The notes under the pieces are model-generated. The model saw only the letters and a list, made by a program, of their open reading frames with translations, was not told the DNA's origin and did not search any database. From assembly GCA_963822955.1 (NCBI GenBank), contig CAWGJS010000007.1, positions 62,001-126,000 of the forward strand: a stretch of DNA of 64,000 nucleotides, read 5' to 3'. Position 1 is the first letter of the stretch. Each line of letters opens with the position of its first letter. Position numbers and translations under genes: made by a program. Origin of the DNA: JAJYUU01 sp963822955. GTDB taxonomy: Bacteria > Actinomycetota > Actinomycetes > Streptosporangiales > Streptosporangiaceae. Shown one piece after another: positions 1-10,294 of the stretch.

Positions 1-135
1 TGCGTCCGGGGCATCAGCGTCACCGGCTGACGTTCTCTCTATCTGCGCCGTCACGATCGACGATCCGGTCGGTCTGGCGGTCCCGTGCCTGAGGCAAATG
101 GGAGACGCCTGGCAGGCTCGGAACTCCACTTCTTG

Positions 136-286
136 TTAGCGGCCGGAGAGCCCGGTGTATCCGCCCCCAACAATGGCGACATCGCATGCCAGATCCCCAG
201 GCAGCGGCGGCCGAGGCGCGCGGTCCTCGTCCAGTGACTCCCACCAGAATCAAACCGGGACGGGTCTCCGGCACGGGCGCGGTCAC
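136..286 (-). pseudogene. FAD-dependent amine oxidoreductase, N-terminal fragment
   Basis: The reading frame starts with a GTG that overlaps the stop of the XRE regulator (GTGA) and encodes the opening of a DadA/gamma-glutamylputrescine-oxidase-type flavoprotein. It has the FWWESL motif, a proline-rich link, then the dinucleotide-binding motif DVAIVGGGYTGL, and stops at TAA. One frameshift lies between the first 12 codons and FWWESL (an in-frame TGA precedes the Phe). Everything after the first glycine-rich motif (over 350 residues in the family) is missing. A polyamine oxidase fits beside the regulator and polyamine transporter, so this looks like a lost catabolic partner. The 135 bases downstream to the window start show no recognisable gene. 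Confidence 0.6.
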
Positions 287-855
287 AGACTCGGCGGGCT
301 GATGATCCACAGTATCCGGGCTGTCCCCCCGCTGTCATTGACCACGCAGTGAGTCGAAGAACTGCGGTACTCGATGCTGTCACCGCTGTCCAGCACGTGC
401 TCCTCGTCGTCCAGGAGGAGGCGGACTGAGCCCTCGAGCACCAGAAGGAGCTCCTGGGAGTCGCCGTGGCTGTGAGTGCGGCTGCCGACTGTTGCGCCGT
501 CACGCACTACGCCTTCGAACACCTCCAAGAGCTGCAGTGGCCGTCGGGTCAGCATGAACTTGTCAACTCCCGCCGCGTGGATAGCAGGACGTTCGGCGGC
601 CCGCAACACGCGATGGGCTGGAGCCGGATCGACAGAGAACAGATCCGCAAGGGTCAGCCCCAGTGCCCCGGCTATCAGATGCAGTGTCGGGATGCTGGCA
701 CCGGATGCGCCGCGCTCTAGCTGGCTGAGGAAACTCACGCTCACCTCGGCTTGCTCGGCTACCTGGCGCAGCGTGATCTTGCGCATCTGGCGATAGGCGC
801 GAATCCGCAGGCCAAGATTGCCGACGGTGACATCCGTGTCCATCGCATCAGTCAC
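283..855 (-). CDS. XRE-family transcriptional regulator with C-terminal cupin
   Basis: A 190-residue DNA-binding regulator. Residues about 15-75 form a lambda-repressor-type helix-turn-helix (RIRAYRQMRKITLRQVAEQA then SVSFLSQLERG). Residues about 110-185 form a small cupin barrel with the THSHGDSQE metal/ligand motif. This is the PuuR/SutR architecture, often used to sense amines or amino acids. It is transcribed divergently from the polyamine-type ABC operon and would overlap a flavin oxidase gene by GTGA, so control of polyamine uptake and breakdown is the natural inference. Start GTG at 855 has a weak AGGA upstream; ATG at 843 is the alternative. Inverted repeats just upstream are candidate operators. 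Confidence 0.85.
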   Translation of the reverse strand: MTDAMDTDVTVGNLGLRIRAYRQMRKITLRQVAEQAEVSVSFLSQLERGASGASIPTLHLIAGALGLTLADLFSVDPAPAHRVLRAAERPAIHAAGVDKFMLTRRPLQLLEVFEGVVRDGATVGSRTHSHGDSQELLLVLEGSVRLLLDDEEHVLDSGDSIEYRSSSTHCVVNDSGGTARILWIISPPSL

Positions 856-863
856 GCTAAAGT

Positions 864-902
864 CCTATTTCATAGGGACATTGACCTCACTTCAATAGAA
901 GT
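864..902. promoter_or_regulatory. Candidate operator of the XRE-cupin regulator
   Basis: Directly upstream of the regulator start there is a perfect inverted repeat CCTAT-TTC-ATAGG (864-876). It is followed by a second short one, CTTC-AATA-GAAG (891-902), in an AT-rich patch within the 297-base divergent gap to the transporter operon. The position suggests autoregulation; this has not been tested. The rest of the gap up to 1152 holds no gene. Confidence 0.4.
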
Positions 903-1152
903 GTAGCTTGGTCGGAACTAAAGTACAGACCCCCCGGAGCCGACACTCTCGTAGAGGACGGCAAATGAGCCCGCCGCCACAATCGCCGACGGTTGGACGA
1001 GCGCGGACGGATCTGTGCCAGGGGCGCACCGCATCATCCAACGGGCTCTGGCCCGGCATGCGGGTTCGGAAGCGCATGAAGCTCTCATCTGCGATTGACC
1101 CAGATGTCACGGTGGCCCGGAGCGCCGCAGTGACACCCGCCAGGAAAGGGCA

Positions 1153-2300
<1,148 letters not shown>

Positions 2301-2304
<4 letters not shown>

Positions 2305-3539
2305 ACGAAGATCAAGACCTCAACATTCTCGCCCCTCGCGAGATGAAGCCCAAGTTCGACTACCTGCATCGGGAGATTCAGCGCGCTGCCGGCCAGCAGA
2401 TCGGCAGGCGCCATGCGCTGGGCCTGGGCGGGATGGCGCTCCTCGCCGCGGCGGTTGCTGCATGCGGCAAAACGACGACCACGACCGGTGCGTCATCGGC
2501 AGGCACGTCTGGGAATTCTCTGACGGGCAAACCCTTGGAGAACCACGTCGAGATCTACAACTGGTCGGAATACGACGACCCCTCGACCTTCACGAAGTTC
2601 GCCAAGCTGCCTGCGGAGGCGAAGGTCGGGATGACCGTTCACGAGACCTTTTACTCCAGCAACGACGAGCTGCTGGCCAAGCTGCACGCAGGCGGCACCA
2701 GCTATGACATCATCGTGCCCAGCCAGAACGCTGTCGCCGAACTGATCACAGAGCACAGCCTGATGGCATTGGACAAGGCGCTGCTGCCCAACCTGAAGTA
2801 CCTGGATCCGTCGTTCCTGAAGCCCTCGTACGACCCGACGGGCAACTACCACGTCATCAAGGACTTCGGCATCACGATGTTCTTCTACAACAACAAGATC
2901 GTCAAAGAGCCGCTCGGCACGATGCACGACTTCTATGAGGCCCTGCCCAAGTACGTGAGCAAGGGACGGACCAACCTGCTTGACGGGGCCGAGGAGGTCG
3001 TGCCCCTTGCGCTGATGGCGTTGGGCCTCGATCCCAACACCGACAGCCAGGCCGACTTCAGCACGGTGAAGAGTTTCCTGCTCACCGTCCGTAAGGGCGT
3101 CACTACCATCGACTCCTCCAGCTACATCAACGACGCTATCGCCGGCAAGATCATCCTCAGCCAGGGATGGAACGGCGACGTGCGCCGGATCGTCCAGGGG
3201 CGCGCGAAGCAAGGTGACATCACGGCTGTCATCCCGCACGCGGCATCCGAAATCTGGGCAGATAACTGGTGCATTCCCGCGAACGCGCCCCATCCGGTGG
3301 CAGCGCACGCGTGGATTAACTGGCTGCTCACCCCGAGCACGGCCGTCACTGAGATGAACTACCACAATTACAAGATCCCGATGCCAAGTGCGCTCGCCCA
3401 GCTGCCTTCGGCGTTGAAGGACGATCCCCTGTTCAACGTTCCCAGGTCGTACACGGACAACTACCACTACATCCTCAACGTCAGCCCTGCCGTCGTGGAG
3501 GCACGCACCGAGATCTACTCGGAGTTCAAGGCAGCCTGA
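2301..3539 (+). CDS. potD: Polyamine-type ABC transporter substrate-binding lipoprotein
   Basis: A 412-residue extracytoplasmic binding protein (PotD/PotF family). An unusually long 35-residue N-region precedes a twin-arginine and hydrophobic stretch (RRHALGLGGMALL), ending in a lipobox AVAAC with Cys55, so it is probably a Tat-exported lipoprotein. The mature domain starts after a Ser/Thr/Gly linker with VEIYNWSEYDD, the hallmark opening of PotD proteins. Later come YDIIVPSQNAV and QGWNGDVRRI, typical of the ligand-binding lobes. The ATGA overlap with the ATPase and the TGATG junction with the permease show one operon. Ligand specificity cannot be read from sequence alone. Confidence 0.88.
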
Positions 3540-4426
3540 TGACGGTCGTTGAACCGAAGACGGCGGCGGCCACGGTCGCCGCCGTCGCAAGCCGGAGGCG
3601 GTCGTTCCGGCCCAGCTATCCCGCCTGGCTGACGTCGCCCTCACTGCTGTACTACGCCATCTTTTTTCTGGGGCCGATGGCGATCCTGGTGGCGTTCTCG
3701 CTGGCGACGCAGCAGGGCTTCGGCAGCCTGTCCTACGGGTTCAACACATCCCAGTACCGCTTGATCGGTAACTCGCTCTACGTCACCATTTTCGAGCGCA
3801 CGCTGGTGATGGCCTCGGTCGGATCCCTGCTCACCATCGCGGTAGGTTACCCCATCGCCTACTGGATGGCCCGCTACCTGACGACCTACAAGATGCTGGC
3901 GCTGCTCATCATCGTCGTGCCGTTCTGGACGTCATTCCTGATCCGGACGTACGCGCTGAAGATCATCCTCGATCCGAACGGGTACCTCGCCCGGAACCTG
4001 GGCATCAATATCCTGTATACCAAATACGCGGTGGTCGTCGGATTGGTCTATAACTATCTGCCGTTGTTCATCCTGCCAGTGTTCGCGTCACTGGAGCGAA
4101 TGGACTGGACGTTGATCGAGGCGGCAACCGATCTCGGGGCGCGCCCTTTCGCGGCGTTCCGCGAGATCACGCTGCGGCTCACCTTGCCCGGCGTGGTCAC
4201 GGGGGCACTTCTGGTCTTCATTCCCATGACCGGCGAGTACATCATCCCCAACATCCTCAGCGGCGGGAACTACGAATTTGTGGGGAACGTCATCGGTGAT
4301 CAGTTCAACCAGGCCCAGAACCAGCCATTCGGCTCGGCCCTTTCGATCGCACTAATGGTCGTGCTGTCGGTGTTCGTCGCCGTGTACATCTTTTTTGCCA
4401 CGAAAGAGGAGCAGTTCGGTGCGTAA
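3539..4426 (+). CDS. potB: Polyamine-type ABC transporter permease, PotB-like
   Basis: Inner-membrane permease of 295 residues with about six hydrophobic helices. The first begins near LLYYAIFFLGPMAILVAF. The EAA loop that docks on the ATPase reads EAATDLGARPFAAFREI and lies about two-thirds along the protein. The start ATG sits in a TGATG junction with the binding-protein stop. A basic, Ala-rich N-terminal 35 residues precede the first helix. Partner of the following PotC-like permease, with which it should form the heterodimeric channel. Confidence 0.88.
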   Translation: MTVVEPKTAAATVAAVASRRRSFRPSYPAWLTSPSLLYYAIFFLGPMAILVAFSLATQQGFGSLSYGFNTSQYRLIGNSLYVTIFERTLVMASVGSLLTIAVGYPIAYWMARYLTTYKMLALLIIVVPFWTSFLIRTYALKIILDPNGYLARNLGINILYTKYAVVVGLVYNYLPLFILPVFASLERMDWTLIEAATDLGARPFAAFREITLRLTLPGVVTGALLVFIPMTGEYIIPNILSGGNYEFVGNVIGDQFNQAQNQPFGSALSIALMVVLSVFVAVYIFFATKEEQFGA

Positions 4427-5339
4427 GCTCCCCAAGGCCAAGCATGGATTCACCGTCTGGGCGCTGCTGGTATACGCGTTCTTGTACCTGCCCATCCTGG
4501 TGATGGTTCTCTTCGCCTTTAACAAGCCTGCCGCTACCTCTCTCGCCGCTTTCCACGGTTCCAACGTCTGCAGCATCCCGCCTGCCCAGGTCGGCAACAT
4601 CACGGTCTGGAACGGCTTTACCAGCTGCTGGTTCAGCGCCGGCCTGCACGACCCGACCTACATCCCGGCGATCATCACGAGCCTCGAGATCGCCGCCGAA
4701 GCCGCGGTCATCTCCACAATTCTGGGACTGGGCGCAGCCCTGGCCCTGGCCAGGATGAAGCCGCGCATGCGAGCGCCGTTCGACGCACTGGTGTACCTGA
4801 CCCTCGTCGTACCCGAGATCGTCATCGCGGTCGCCTCGCTGATCTTCTTCGTGCAGCTGCGCAATCACTTCTCCGCGTTCCCGGATCTGGGGAAAGCCAC
4901 CATCCTGCTCGGCCAGGTTGTGTTCAACGCCTCGGTAGCCATGCTCATCATCCGGGCCCGGTTCGTAGGAATGGGAGATCTGCTCGAGGAGGCCGCCTAC
5001 GACCTCGGCTCGGGGCCACTCGCCACCTTTCGGCAGATCACTCTGCCCAGGCTCCTGCCTGCGATCGTGGCGGCGGCACTACTATCTTTCACCTTCTCGT
5101 TTGACGACTACGTTCTGCCCGTGTTCGTTAACGGCACGACCAATACCTGGCCGATCGTGCTGTATTCGGCGGTGCGGTTCGGCTTGACGCCCTCAGTTAA
5201 CGCCCTTGCCACGATCATGCTTGGCGTCACCGTGCTGGCGGTGGTGATGACGGCTGTGATTCTGCGTCGCAGTCGGGCTCAGGCCGGCCCAGGCCAAGAG
5301 CCGACCCGCGGGCTGGACGTCGCCGTTGGCCTCCGCTAG
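4419..5339 (+). CDS. potC: Polyamine-type ABC transporter permease, PotC-like
   Basis: Second permease, 306 residues from the GTG start at 4419, which overlaps the PotB stop and follows an AAAGAGGAG ribosome site. The longer in-frame ATG at 4395 lacks this and adds only eight residues. About six membrane segments. An extracytoplasmic loop with Cys residues near CSIPPAQV lies between helices 1 and 2. The EAA motif reads EAAYDLGSGPLATFRQI. It closes the operon. Downstream, 5355-5367 can form a small GCCGG-ATT-CCGGC hairpin but has no T-run, so termination there is uncertain. Confidence 0.87.
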   Translation: MRKLPKAKHGFTVWALLVYAFLYLPILVMVLFAFNKPAATSLAAFHGSNVCSIPPAQVGNITVWNGFTSCWFSAGLHDPTYIPAIITSLEIAAEAAVISTILGLGAALALARMKPRMRAPFDALVYLTLVVPEIVIAVASLIFFVQLRNHFSAFPDLGKATILLGQVVFNASVAMLIIRARFVGMGDLLEEAAYDLGSGPLATFRQITLPRLLPAIVAAALLSFTFSFDDYVLPVFVNGTTNTWPIVLYSAVRFGLTPSVNALATIMLGVTVLAVVMTAVILRRSRAQAGPGQEPTRGLDVAVGLR

Positions 5340-5648
5340 CTGACAGAGCGGGCTGCCGGATTCCGGCGGGTGCGCATGTTCGACGGCCAGTGTTATACGG
5401 ACGAACACGGGACTAGGCTGTCGTAACCGCCTAGACCATCGTCGACCCAAGGCACGGAACGCGACGCACTGGTCCCGGTGACCTAGAGCCGTCCGCCGTC
5501 CGCGTTGCGGATCGAAATTGCTCCGGTCGACTTCTCGACGCGATCGGCCGCATCGAGTCCCGCCGCAGGAACGTGGGCATGACGTCGGCTGCGGCTGTTT
5601 CGCCGACCTGGCCGCACTGAATAGAACTCAGGATCGATGGCCAGAAGG
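5340..5648. other. Gene-free stretch after the polyamine operon
   Basis: No frame in this 309-base stretch resembles a protein, and there is no good ribosome site. It ends at a deletion copy of the tRNA-half repeat. Apart from the short GC hairpin just after the last permease I see no structured feature. Confidence 0.4.
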
Positions 5649-5757
5649 CCGGAGCAACGTGCACACTCAAAGTGCCATCTACCTGCGACAACGTTCGCCA
5701 GCCATCGCCCGGCATAGCCTGACCACTGCGCAGGTTGGCTCCCACTCTGGCTCCCAC
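5649..5757 (+). repeat. Internal-deletion copy of the tRNA-half repeat
   Basis: The left terminal motif (GGAGCAACGTGCACA, 5652-5666) is joined almost directly to the right half of the repeat (AAGTGCCATCTACCTGC from 5670, through to GGCTCCCACTCTGGCTCCCAC ending at 5757). The middle of the full-length copies, including the tRNA-Pro 3' half, is missing. The right half is close to that of the copy at 46.4 kb. This is what an internally deleted non-autonomous element looks like. Confidence 0.6.
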
Positions 5758-5861
5758 CAGAAGGCCATTCATGGCAGGTACTCGATGTCGCCTCGACCCG
5801 TCACGTATGGACCCATAGACCCGAGCGCAGTTGCCGAAATCTGCCAAAACAAGCACGGCGG

Positions 5862-6194
5862 TCAGGCGACCTTCCAGCTACGGTCGCCGAGCCGGCCGAC
5901 CACATCAATGCCTCCGCCGAGAGCTGAGACGTAAGCGCGCACCGCCTCGATGCCGGAGATCTCGCCGTGCTCGATCTTGGAGATGCGGGCTTGTGATACG
6001 CCGAGGACGTCGGCGAGTTGTGCCTGGGTCATCCCGGCAGTGGTGCGCATTTCGGCCAGCTGGTGGCCGCGCACGTATGCTTCCCGGCGCTCGCGGGCTG
6101 CCGCCTTGCGGGCAGCCTGCTCGCTATCGGTCCGCGGGTCAGCCGCGCGGCCACGGGCCCTGACGTCGCTCCACCTGGAGTAGCTGTCACTCAT
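5862..6194 (-). CDS. XRE-family antitoxin (HigA-like)
   Basis: A 110-residue protein with a charged helical N-terminus (residues 1-45) and a C-terminal XRE helix-turn-helix (MRTTAGMTQAQLADVLGVSQ then ARISKIEHGEI), ending in a short strand region (GGGIDVVGRLGD). This is the layout of antitoxins in which the toxin gene comes first. The ATG overlaps the stop of the upstream toxin remnant (ATGAGTGA). The toxin frame is damaged, so this would now be an orphan antitoxin. It is probably autoregulatory by family analogy. Confidence 0.75.
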   Translation of the reverse strand: MSDSYSRWSDVRARGRAADPRTDSEQAARKAAARERREAYVRGHQLAEMRTTAGMTQAQLADVLGVSQARISKIEHGEISGIEAVRAYVSALGGGIDVVGRLGDRSWKVA

Positions 6195-6412
6195 CGCTTC
6201 CCTGAATCTTCTCCCTTGCTTCCAGCTCCGCTAGGTGCCGGGCAAACCGCTCGTCGGCCAGCGGGACGGCCTTGCGGTACCAAGCATCCCAATTGCCGAA
6301 CTTGTCGCCCGCGACCAGGAAGATCGCCTCGGGCAGCGAGCACGCCGATGCTCGACGGGAAAGGTCACCGAGCTGTCGCGTAGCGCCAGCCCGGAGGCAG
6401 CGTCGTGGAGGG
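6187..6412 (-). pseudogene. RelE/HigB-type toxin, decayed
   Basis: One frame ending at the antitoxin start encodes the typical C-terminal part of a RelE/HigB-like mRNA-cleaving toxin: EAIFLVAGDKFGNWDAWYRK, then AVPLADERFARHLAE. Upstream of EAIF the match fades, and no in-frame start or N-terminal half is present before the next gene's stop at 6413. I read it as a 5'-truncated, frame-damaged toxin gene with its antitoxin retained downstream. Confidence 0.55.
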
Positions 6413-6805
6413 TCACAGCTGAGACATCGCGCTTCGCAATGACTCGAGAACAGAATCCTCTATTCCAGTTCTAGTGGCCAGGGTTTGCGCTAGAGGCGTC
6501 TCCCCCAATCTCTCTAGGAGGACCAAAGAGACCGCGACAAAACCTCTTACGAGCTCCCTGAAAACGCGGTTATGCCAGACGTCCTCGATGACGGCAGACA
6601 CGAATTCGCTGAATAGCTCCGCGTGGATCTTGCACCAGTCAGCCGCAAGAATCTCGAAGCCTGTCGGAGTGCGAGTGAACCCCGACAGGTTCCCTGCGGT
6701 CGCCATAAAAAGCTCGCCAGTGCGAAGCGCCGGACTCCAGATTAGCGAGCCATCCCCACGATCAAATACGTAACTCAGGTCACTCACCATCGCAAAATAG
6801 GGCAA
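6413..6805 (-). CDS. Hypothetical protein of lower GC
   Basis: A 130-residue frame I do not recognise. It is predominantly helical in its second half, with a hydrophobic stretch FVAVSLVLLERLG near residues 88-100 and a C-terminal helical segment (TGIEDSVLESLRSAM). Base composition is visibly less GC-rich than in neighbouring genes, and codon use differs, suggesting recent acquisition. It lies just upstream of the toxin remnant and in the same direction. No function is proposed. ATG at 6805 is the only plausible start; no strong ribosome site is seen. Confidence 0.5.
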   Translation of the reverse strand: MPYFAMVSDLSYVFDRGDGSLIWSPALRTGELFMATAGNLSGFTRTPTGFEILAADWCKIHAELFSEFVSAVIEDVWHNRVFRELVRGFVAVSLVLLERLGETPLAQTLATRTGIEDSVLESLRSAMSQL

Positions 6806-7199
6806 CCGCTTTTCCCCACCCGTCGATCGACCTTGAACCAGTCCATCAAAGGAAGCGAGACTTACCAGGCCAGGCTGCTACAGACCCGGCGACGCCAACA
6901 GAGTGTGGGCGGACCGGTCATAAGCTTATCGGCCAGATGGCCACGACCTCTTGGCAGATCAACCAGCAGGCACCCAGCAGATCAAACACCCACAAGATAA
7001 GTCGCAGGGTGCAACCAGCCACGAGCGGGCTTGAGCATTACCTCTACAGCCAGGACCCGTTCGCGGAGGTTGCCGTTCGCCTGGCACGAACACCCGCGGG
7101 TAGGCATGACCTGGCGGTGTCCGCCGACGTCGGACCGGGCCTCAACCGTCCAAGCTGTTGCCGGTCGAGGCACGAGTACCAAGCTGCGCACGTCGGCGG
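6806..7199. other. Gene-free stretch
   Basis: About 390 bases without a convincing gene. Frames on both strands are arginine- and proline-rich shadows. No repeat copy or clear promoter is seen. Confidence 0.4.
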
Positions 7200-8000
7200 T
7201 CAGCCCATACTCGATTCCCAGCCGTCATATTCCCCGCCTGAAGCCCGAACGACCTCCTCCACCCGATCCCATTGATCGTTGATGCATCCTGGTGCATCGT
7301 CTCGGGCCCGAATGATGAGGAGGTGCCCGTCAACGTCCGGGTCAGTGAACTCTGAACAGTCGAAACCGCGGTGGTCAAGCTCGGCTAGCACGCCGCTCAG
7401 TTTCGCCGTCGCCGGGAGCACCGCGAAATGCCGCACCCCCGATTCGTCGTCAGCGTCGAGAAGGCCCTTGGGCCGCTCAACACCCTGCGTCTGGCGCCAG
7501 GCCTCCAGTTCGCTGCCCTCCAGACTGCCCTCGCGGGACGCCATCAGGGTGTCAACCACATCCAGGCTCGGCCCGAGCTGCCACACCGGTGCGTCGCGTC
7601 GCCTCAGCACCGGCGGAGCCACTTCAGCTCGCTCAAGCGGCGTCCGTCCGTTGGTGAGCACCCACGCCTGCACGTAGCCGCCACCTCGGCCCAGCACCAG
7701 CGTGTATCTCAGTCCAGACCACTCTCCCCCGGCCGGCACCGGCCAGTTCCCGGCCAGGCGGGCATAACCTTGCGATGCCATTAGCCGGGGGGCGGCGAAC
7801 ATCAGGTACTCGTGCGGCTCAGCGACAGCCCTCGCCAGATCGTCCGGCCGTTCGGCGAACCGGCCCGCCAGCACACGCACGACCTCGCTCAGGTCGGCGC
7901 CAGCCTGCTCATGAACCACCTGCAGATACGCCAGCTGGCCATCGCGCAGCACCAGCTCAAACACGTCGCCGACCTTCGGCTTCGGGATACGCCGCGGCAC
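7200..8000 (-). CDS. Imm26-like/RraB-like fusion protein
   Basis: 266 residues from a GTG at 8000 preceded by TTTGGAGGAG. An upstream extension of the frame has no ribosome site. The N-terminal domain opens with KPKVGDVFELVLRDGQLAYL, the signature of the Imm26 family of polymorphic-toxin immunity proteins, and runs to about residue 110. The C-terminal 80 residues (HFAVLPATAKLSGVLAELDH ... GGEYDGWESSMG) match the RraB-type ribonuclease-E-inhibitor fold, including the typical GGEYDGWE ending. A stand-alone cytoplasmic immunity or RNA-processing regulator is possible. No toxin gene lies nearby. Domain calls are by eye. Confidence 0.65.
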   Translation of the reverse strand: MPRRIPKPKVGDVFELVLRDGQLAYLQVVHEQAGADLSEVVRVLAGRFAERPDDLARAVAEPHEYLMFAAPRLMASQGYARLAGNWPVPAGGEWSGLRYTLVLGRGGGYVQAWVLTNGRTPLERAEVAPPVLRRRDAPVWQLGPSLDVVDTLMASREGSLEGSELEAWRQTQGVERPKGLLDADDESGVRHFAVLPATAKLSGVLAELDHRGFDCSEFTDPDVDGHLLIIRARDDAPGCINDQWDRVEEVVRASGGEYDGWESSMG

Positions 8001-8426
8001 GCACTCCTCCAAAGTTCGACGGCTCAGCCTACGGGTGAAGAACTGATCACATGACCGGCCAGACCCGACCCACCGACCTGCCTTCAGCCTGACACTCGCG
8101 GCGAGGCCACCGACGCCACCGCGGGCCAGCGGTGCACCACATGGCCTATCGCATGACCTAGCCAGCGGTTGACGCAGTTGACGCAAATCCCCAAAGCGGG
8201 ATGTGCGGGCATTGCTGGTCACAGTTCGGCATGAATATTCATGCAGCCCTCCGGCCGTGGCATGCCAACGCCGAGGTGCAGGGGCGTCGTCCTGGGCATG
8301 CACTGACCCGATTTGCATCGCGGACTTGGTGCTGCTGACCCGCTCGGCACGCGACAGATTGGCTGACCATCTCGCGATGGCCGCCGGGCCCTGGCAGATG
8401 CTCCTCTCGGGGACCTCGGATCCGTG
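8001..8426. other. Gene-free stretch
   Basis: About 425 bases between two leftward genes with no supported coding frame. A short AT-richer patch around 8220-8240 is the only compositional change. Confidence 0.35.
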
Positions 8427-9036
8427 CTAGCTGACTGGCTCGTCGCCCTGGTGAGAACGGGACAGGAAGCTGGCGTAACGGCGCATGGCGGTGCGCGTTT
8501 GCTGGCTGCGGTCATCGGCCGGATCGGTGCCGAACACGAAAGGCAGGAAGCCGCCAGCTTCTTCCAGTCCAGCCCGGATGTCGCTGGCGTGGCCAGAGGG
8601 GTACGTGCGAGTCGGATCGCCAACGGCCACCCACCCGATCGGGATCCGGGTCTGGGCGGCACCACACAGCCGATATGGACGGCGCCGCCGAGGGCCACGC
8701 TGCTGGCCCGGCCCATCCGCGCACCGTTCAATACCATGGCGCCGTAGCGATGAACACCTCATCGCCCGCGGTGCAACCGGTCAGATAGCAGTGCGGCCCA
8801 GCCAGCACGTGGTCTGCGGTGGTGAGCGGATGCCGGGGCGTTCCCCGAAGCACGGCGTGCTCCATGATGACGCAGTTGGCGCCGATGTCTACCGGGCCGC
8901 CATCGGCGCTGACCACCGCGCCGGGCAGCACGCAACTGCCCGGTCCCACCCTGACCTGGCCGCTGAGCACCGCCGTCGGCGCCACATACGCATTCGGATC
9001 GACCGACGGGCTGCTACCGCTGTGCCGGATCTCCAT
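8427..9036 (-). pseudogene. Gamma-carbonic-anhydrase-like hexapeptide-repeat protein, two frameshifts
   Basis: The conceptual product starts MEIRHSGSSPSVDPNAYVAP and continues with left-handed beta-helix hexapeptide repeats and metal-site-like histidines (EHAVLRG, ADHVLAGPHCYLTGC) up to DEVFIAT. The next part (GAMVLNGARMGRASSVALGG) is in another frame, and the end (IPIGWVAVGDPTRTYPSG) in a third. Restoring one base in the GG/CC run at 8742-8743 and one in the run at 8654-8656 rejoins all three, giving about 200 residues, the family size. Either sequencing errors or real inactivation. Members are carbonic anhydrases or acyltransferase-like proteins. Confidence 0.7.
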
Positions 9037-9193
9037 CAGGCCACTGTGCACCAAACGCCGGTGCCAGAGCCAACGCACCGTCCTACCGGACGACACCCCG
9101 CGCTCACCCGCTCGGCCTGTCCGACTAGGTGCGGCACCCGCGGTGCCTGGCCGCCTGGGCACGCGGCGAGCAAGCGCGAATCAGACACGGACG

Positions 9194-9979
9194 TCAAAGG
9201 TGTGCGGCATCCTCGGTTGCGCGCCGAGCTCCAACAGTCGCTTGATCCCCGGCCGACAGTTTCCCGCCGGTGAGGACGTTGCACCAGACGCCAAACAGAC
9301 CACCGTGGTGACGCGCCAGGGTGCGGAAGATGTCGACATCGGCTTCCAGCCCCGGCTGGGCGCGGGTCACCATGGTGCAGCGAATGCACGGCTGGAGAGG
9401 CAGCAACGCGACGGCCCCGAGCGACAGGGGCCTGCCGACCCAGTCGTCTTCAAGCCAGCCCTCGCCCTCGATGTCAAGCAGGACGTTGGGCCGGAAGCGC
9501 CGGGGATCCCAGGTGCCGTCGGGGTGCAACTCTGCGGCTGTGCGGAGCGACGCAGTGGTGAGAACCAGGACGGATGCGGCGTCGACGAACCGGCCACTCG
9601 GCATCGTCCACTCGATCGCCTCGCTGTTATCGTCGGTCGCGTCCGCGAAGTACTCGGCCCGCCCACCTGCGTTACCCGCGGAGGCCACCAGCGAGACGGG
9701 ACTCCCCAGCCACTGCGAGAGGAGACGGTCGGTACTCCGCCCCGGCCCGACGGCGGCATGGCCATCGGGAAGAATGATTACCGGCAGCTCATCTTCATAA
9801 GACGCGGCCGCGTCGAGCAGCTCCGGCCGACGGCGGGCAGTCAGGATCCGGCCTGTCCGCAAGTCACGGATCCCCCATCGCCGGTCGCCCGCCAGCCCGT
9901 CGTCCTCCAAGCGCGCCGACTCCAGCCGCTCGCCCTGCAAGGACTTGACGGGGTAGCGCCACAACCCCATCGGTTCCAT
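9194..9979 (-). CDS. MOSC domain-containing protein
   Basis: 261 residues. The N-terminal MOSC beta-barrel domain (GLWRYPVKSLQGERLESARL, GDRRWGIRDLRTG, residues 4-45) is followed by a MOSC domain with the molybdenum-cofactor cysteine region PCIRCTMVTRAQPGLEADVD near residues 198-217 and C-terminal GVWCNVLTGGKLSAGD. This is the mARC/YcbX-like architecture, acting in N-hydroxylated compound reduction or sulfur transfer. No redox partner is fused. It is transcribed leftward together with, but 157 bases from, the broken carbonic-anhydrase-like gene. Confidence 0.85.
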   Translation of the reverse strand: MEPMGLWRYPVKSLQGERLESARLEDDGLAGDRRWGIRDLRTGRILTARRRPELLDAAASYEDELPVIILPDGHAAVGPGRSTDRLLSQWLGSPVSLVASAGNAGGRAEYFADATDDNSEAIEWTMPSGRFVDAASVLVLTTASLRTAAELHPDGTWDPRRFRPNVLLDIEGEGWLEDDWVGRPLSLGAVALLPLQPCIRCTMVTRAQPGLEADVDIFRTLARHHGGLFGVWCNVLTGGKLSAGDQATVGARRATEDAAHL

Positions 9980-10294
9980 GCCTCACCTCCACGGCCGAGT
10001 CGTGCCTCCACCCGCGAAGCATGGCACTCAAGCTTGCAAATGTGGAGAACAATGCAAGATCGTAAGCATCCGGCATCCGGCATCGGGCGACAGCGGACGC
10101 CGGCCGGCCCGCCCGCGCGCAGAGTCGGATGATCTGCCTCGCCTCGCGAGCGCAGACGATGCATACAAAGCCGTATATATTCTGCGTTCGACGCGGCCTT
10201 GCCGCGATCGCGAATACCCGACCGCTGATCGCGAAGGCCTCCTGTGTGATCACATGTCGCGTGAGCATCCGGGTCAACGCATGACTATGCGCCA

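Noticed and set aside
20..503. Overlapping leftward frames of 96 and 150 codons at the window start
   Set aside because: They are frame shadows of the XRE regulator end; only the FWWESL-DVAIVGGGYTGL segment in the third frame resembles a protein.
2493..3644. A 383-codon open frame antisense to the binding-protein gene
   Set aside because: Arg/Val/Gly-rich with no motif; a by-product of high GC in the real gene on the other strand, which has clear family motifs.
5355..5367. Rho-independent terminator after the polyamine operon
   Set aside because: The hairpin has only five base pairs and no T-run.
10066..10086. Short tandem of CATCCGG/CATCGGG units
   Set aside because: Only about three imperfect units; too short to be a meaningful repeat array.
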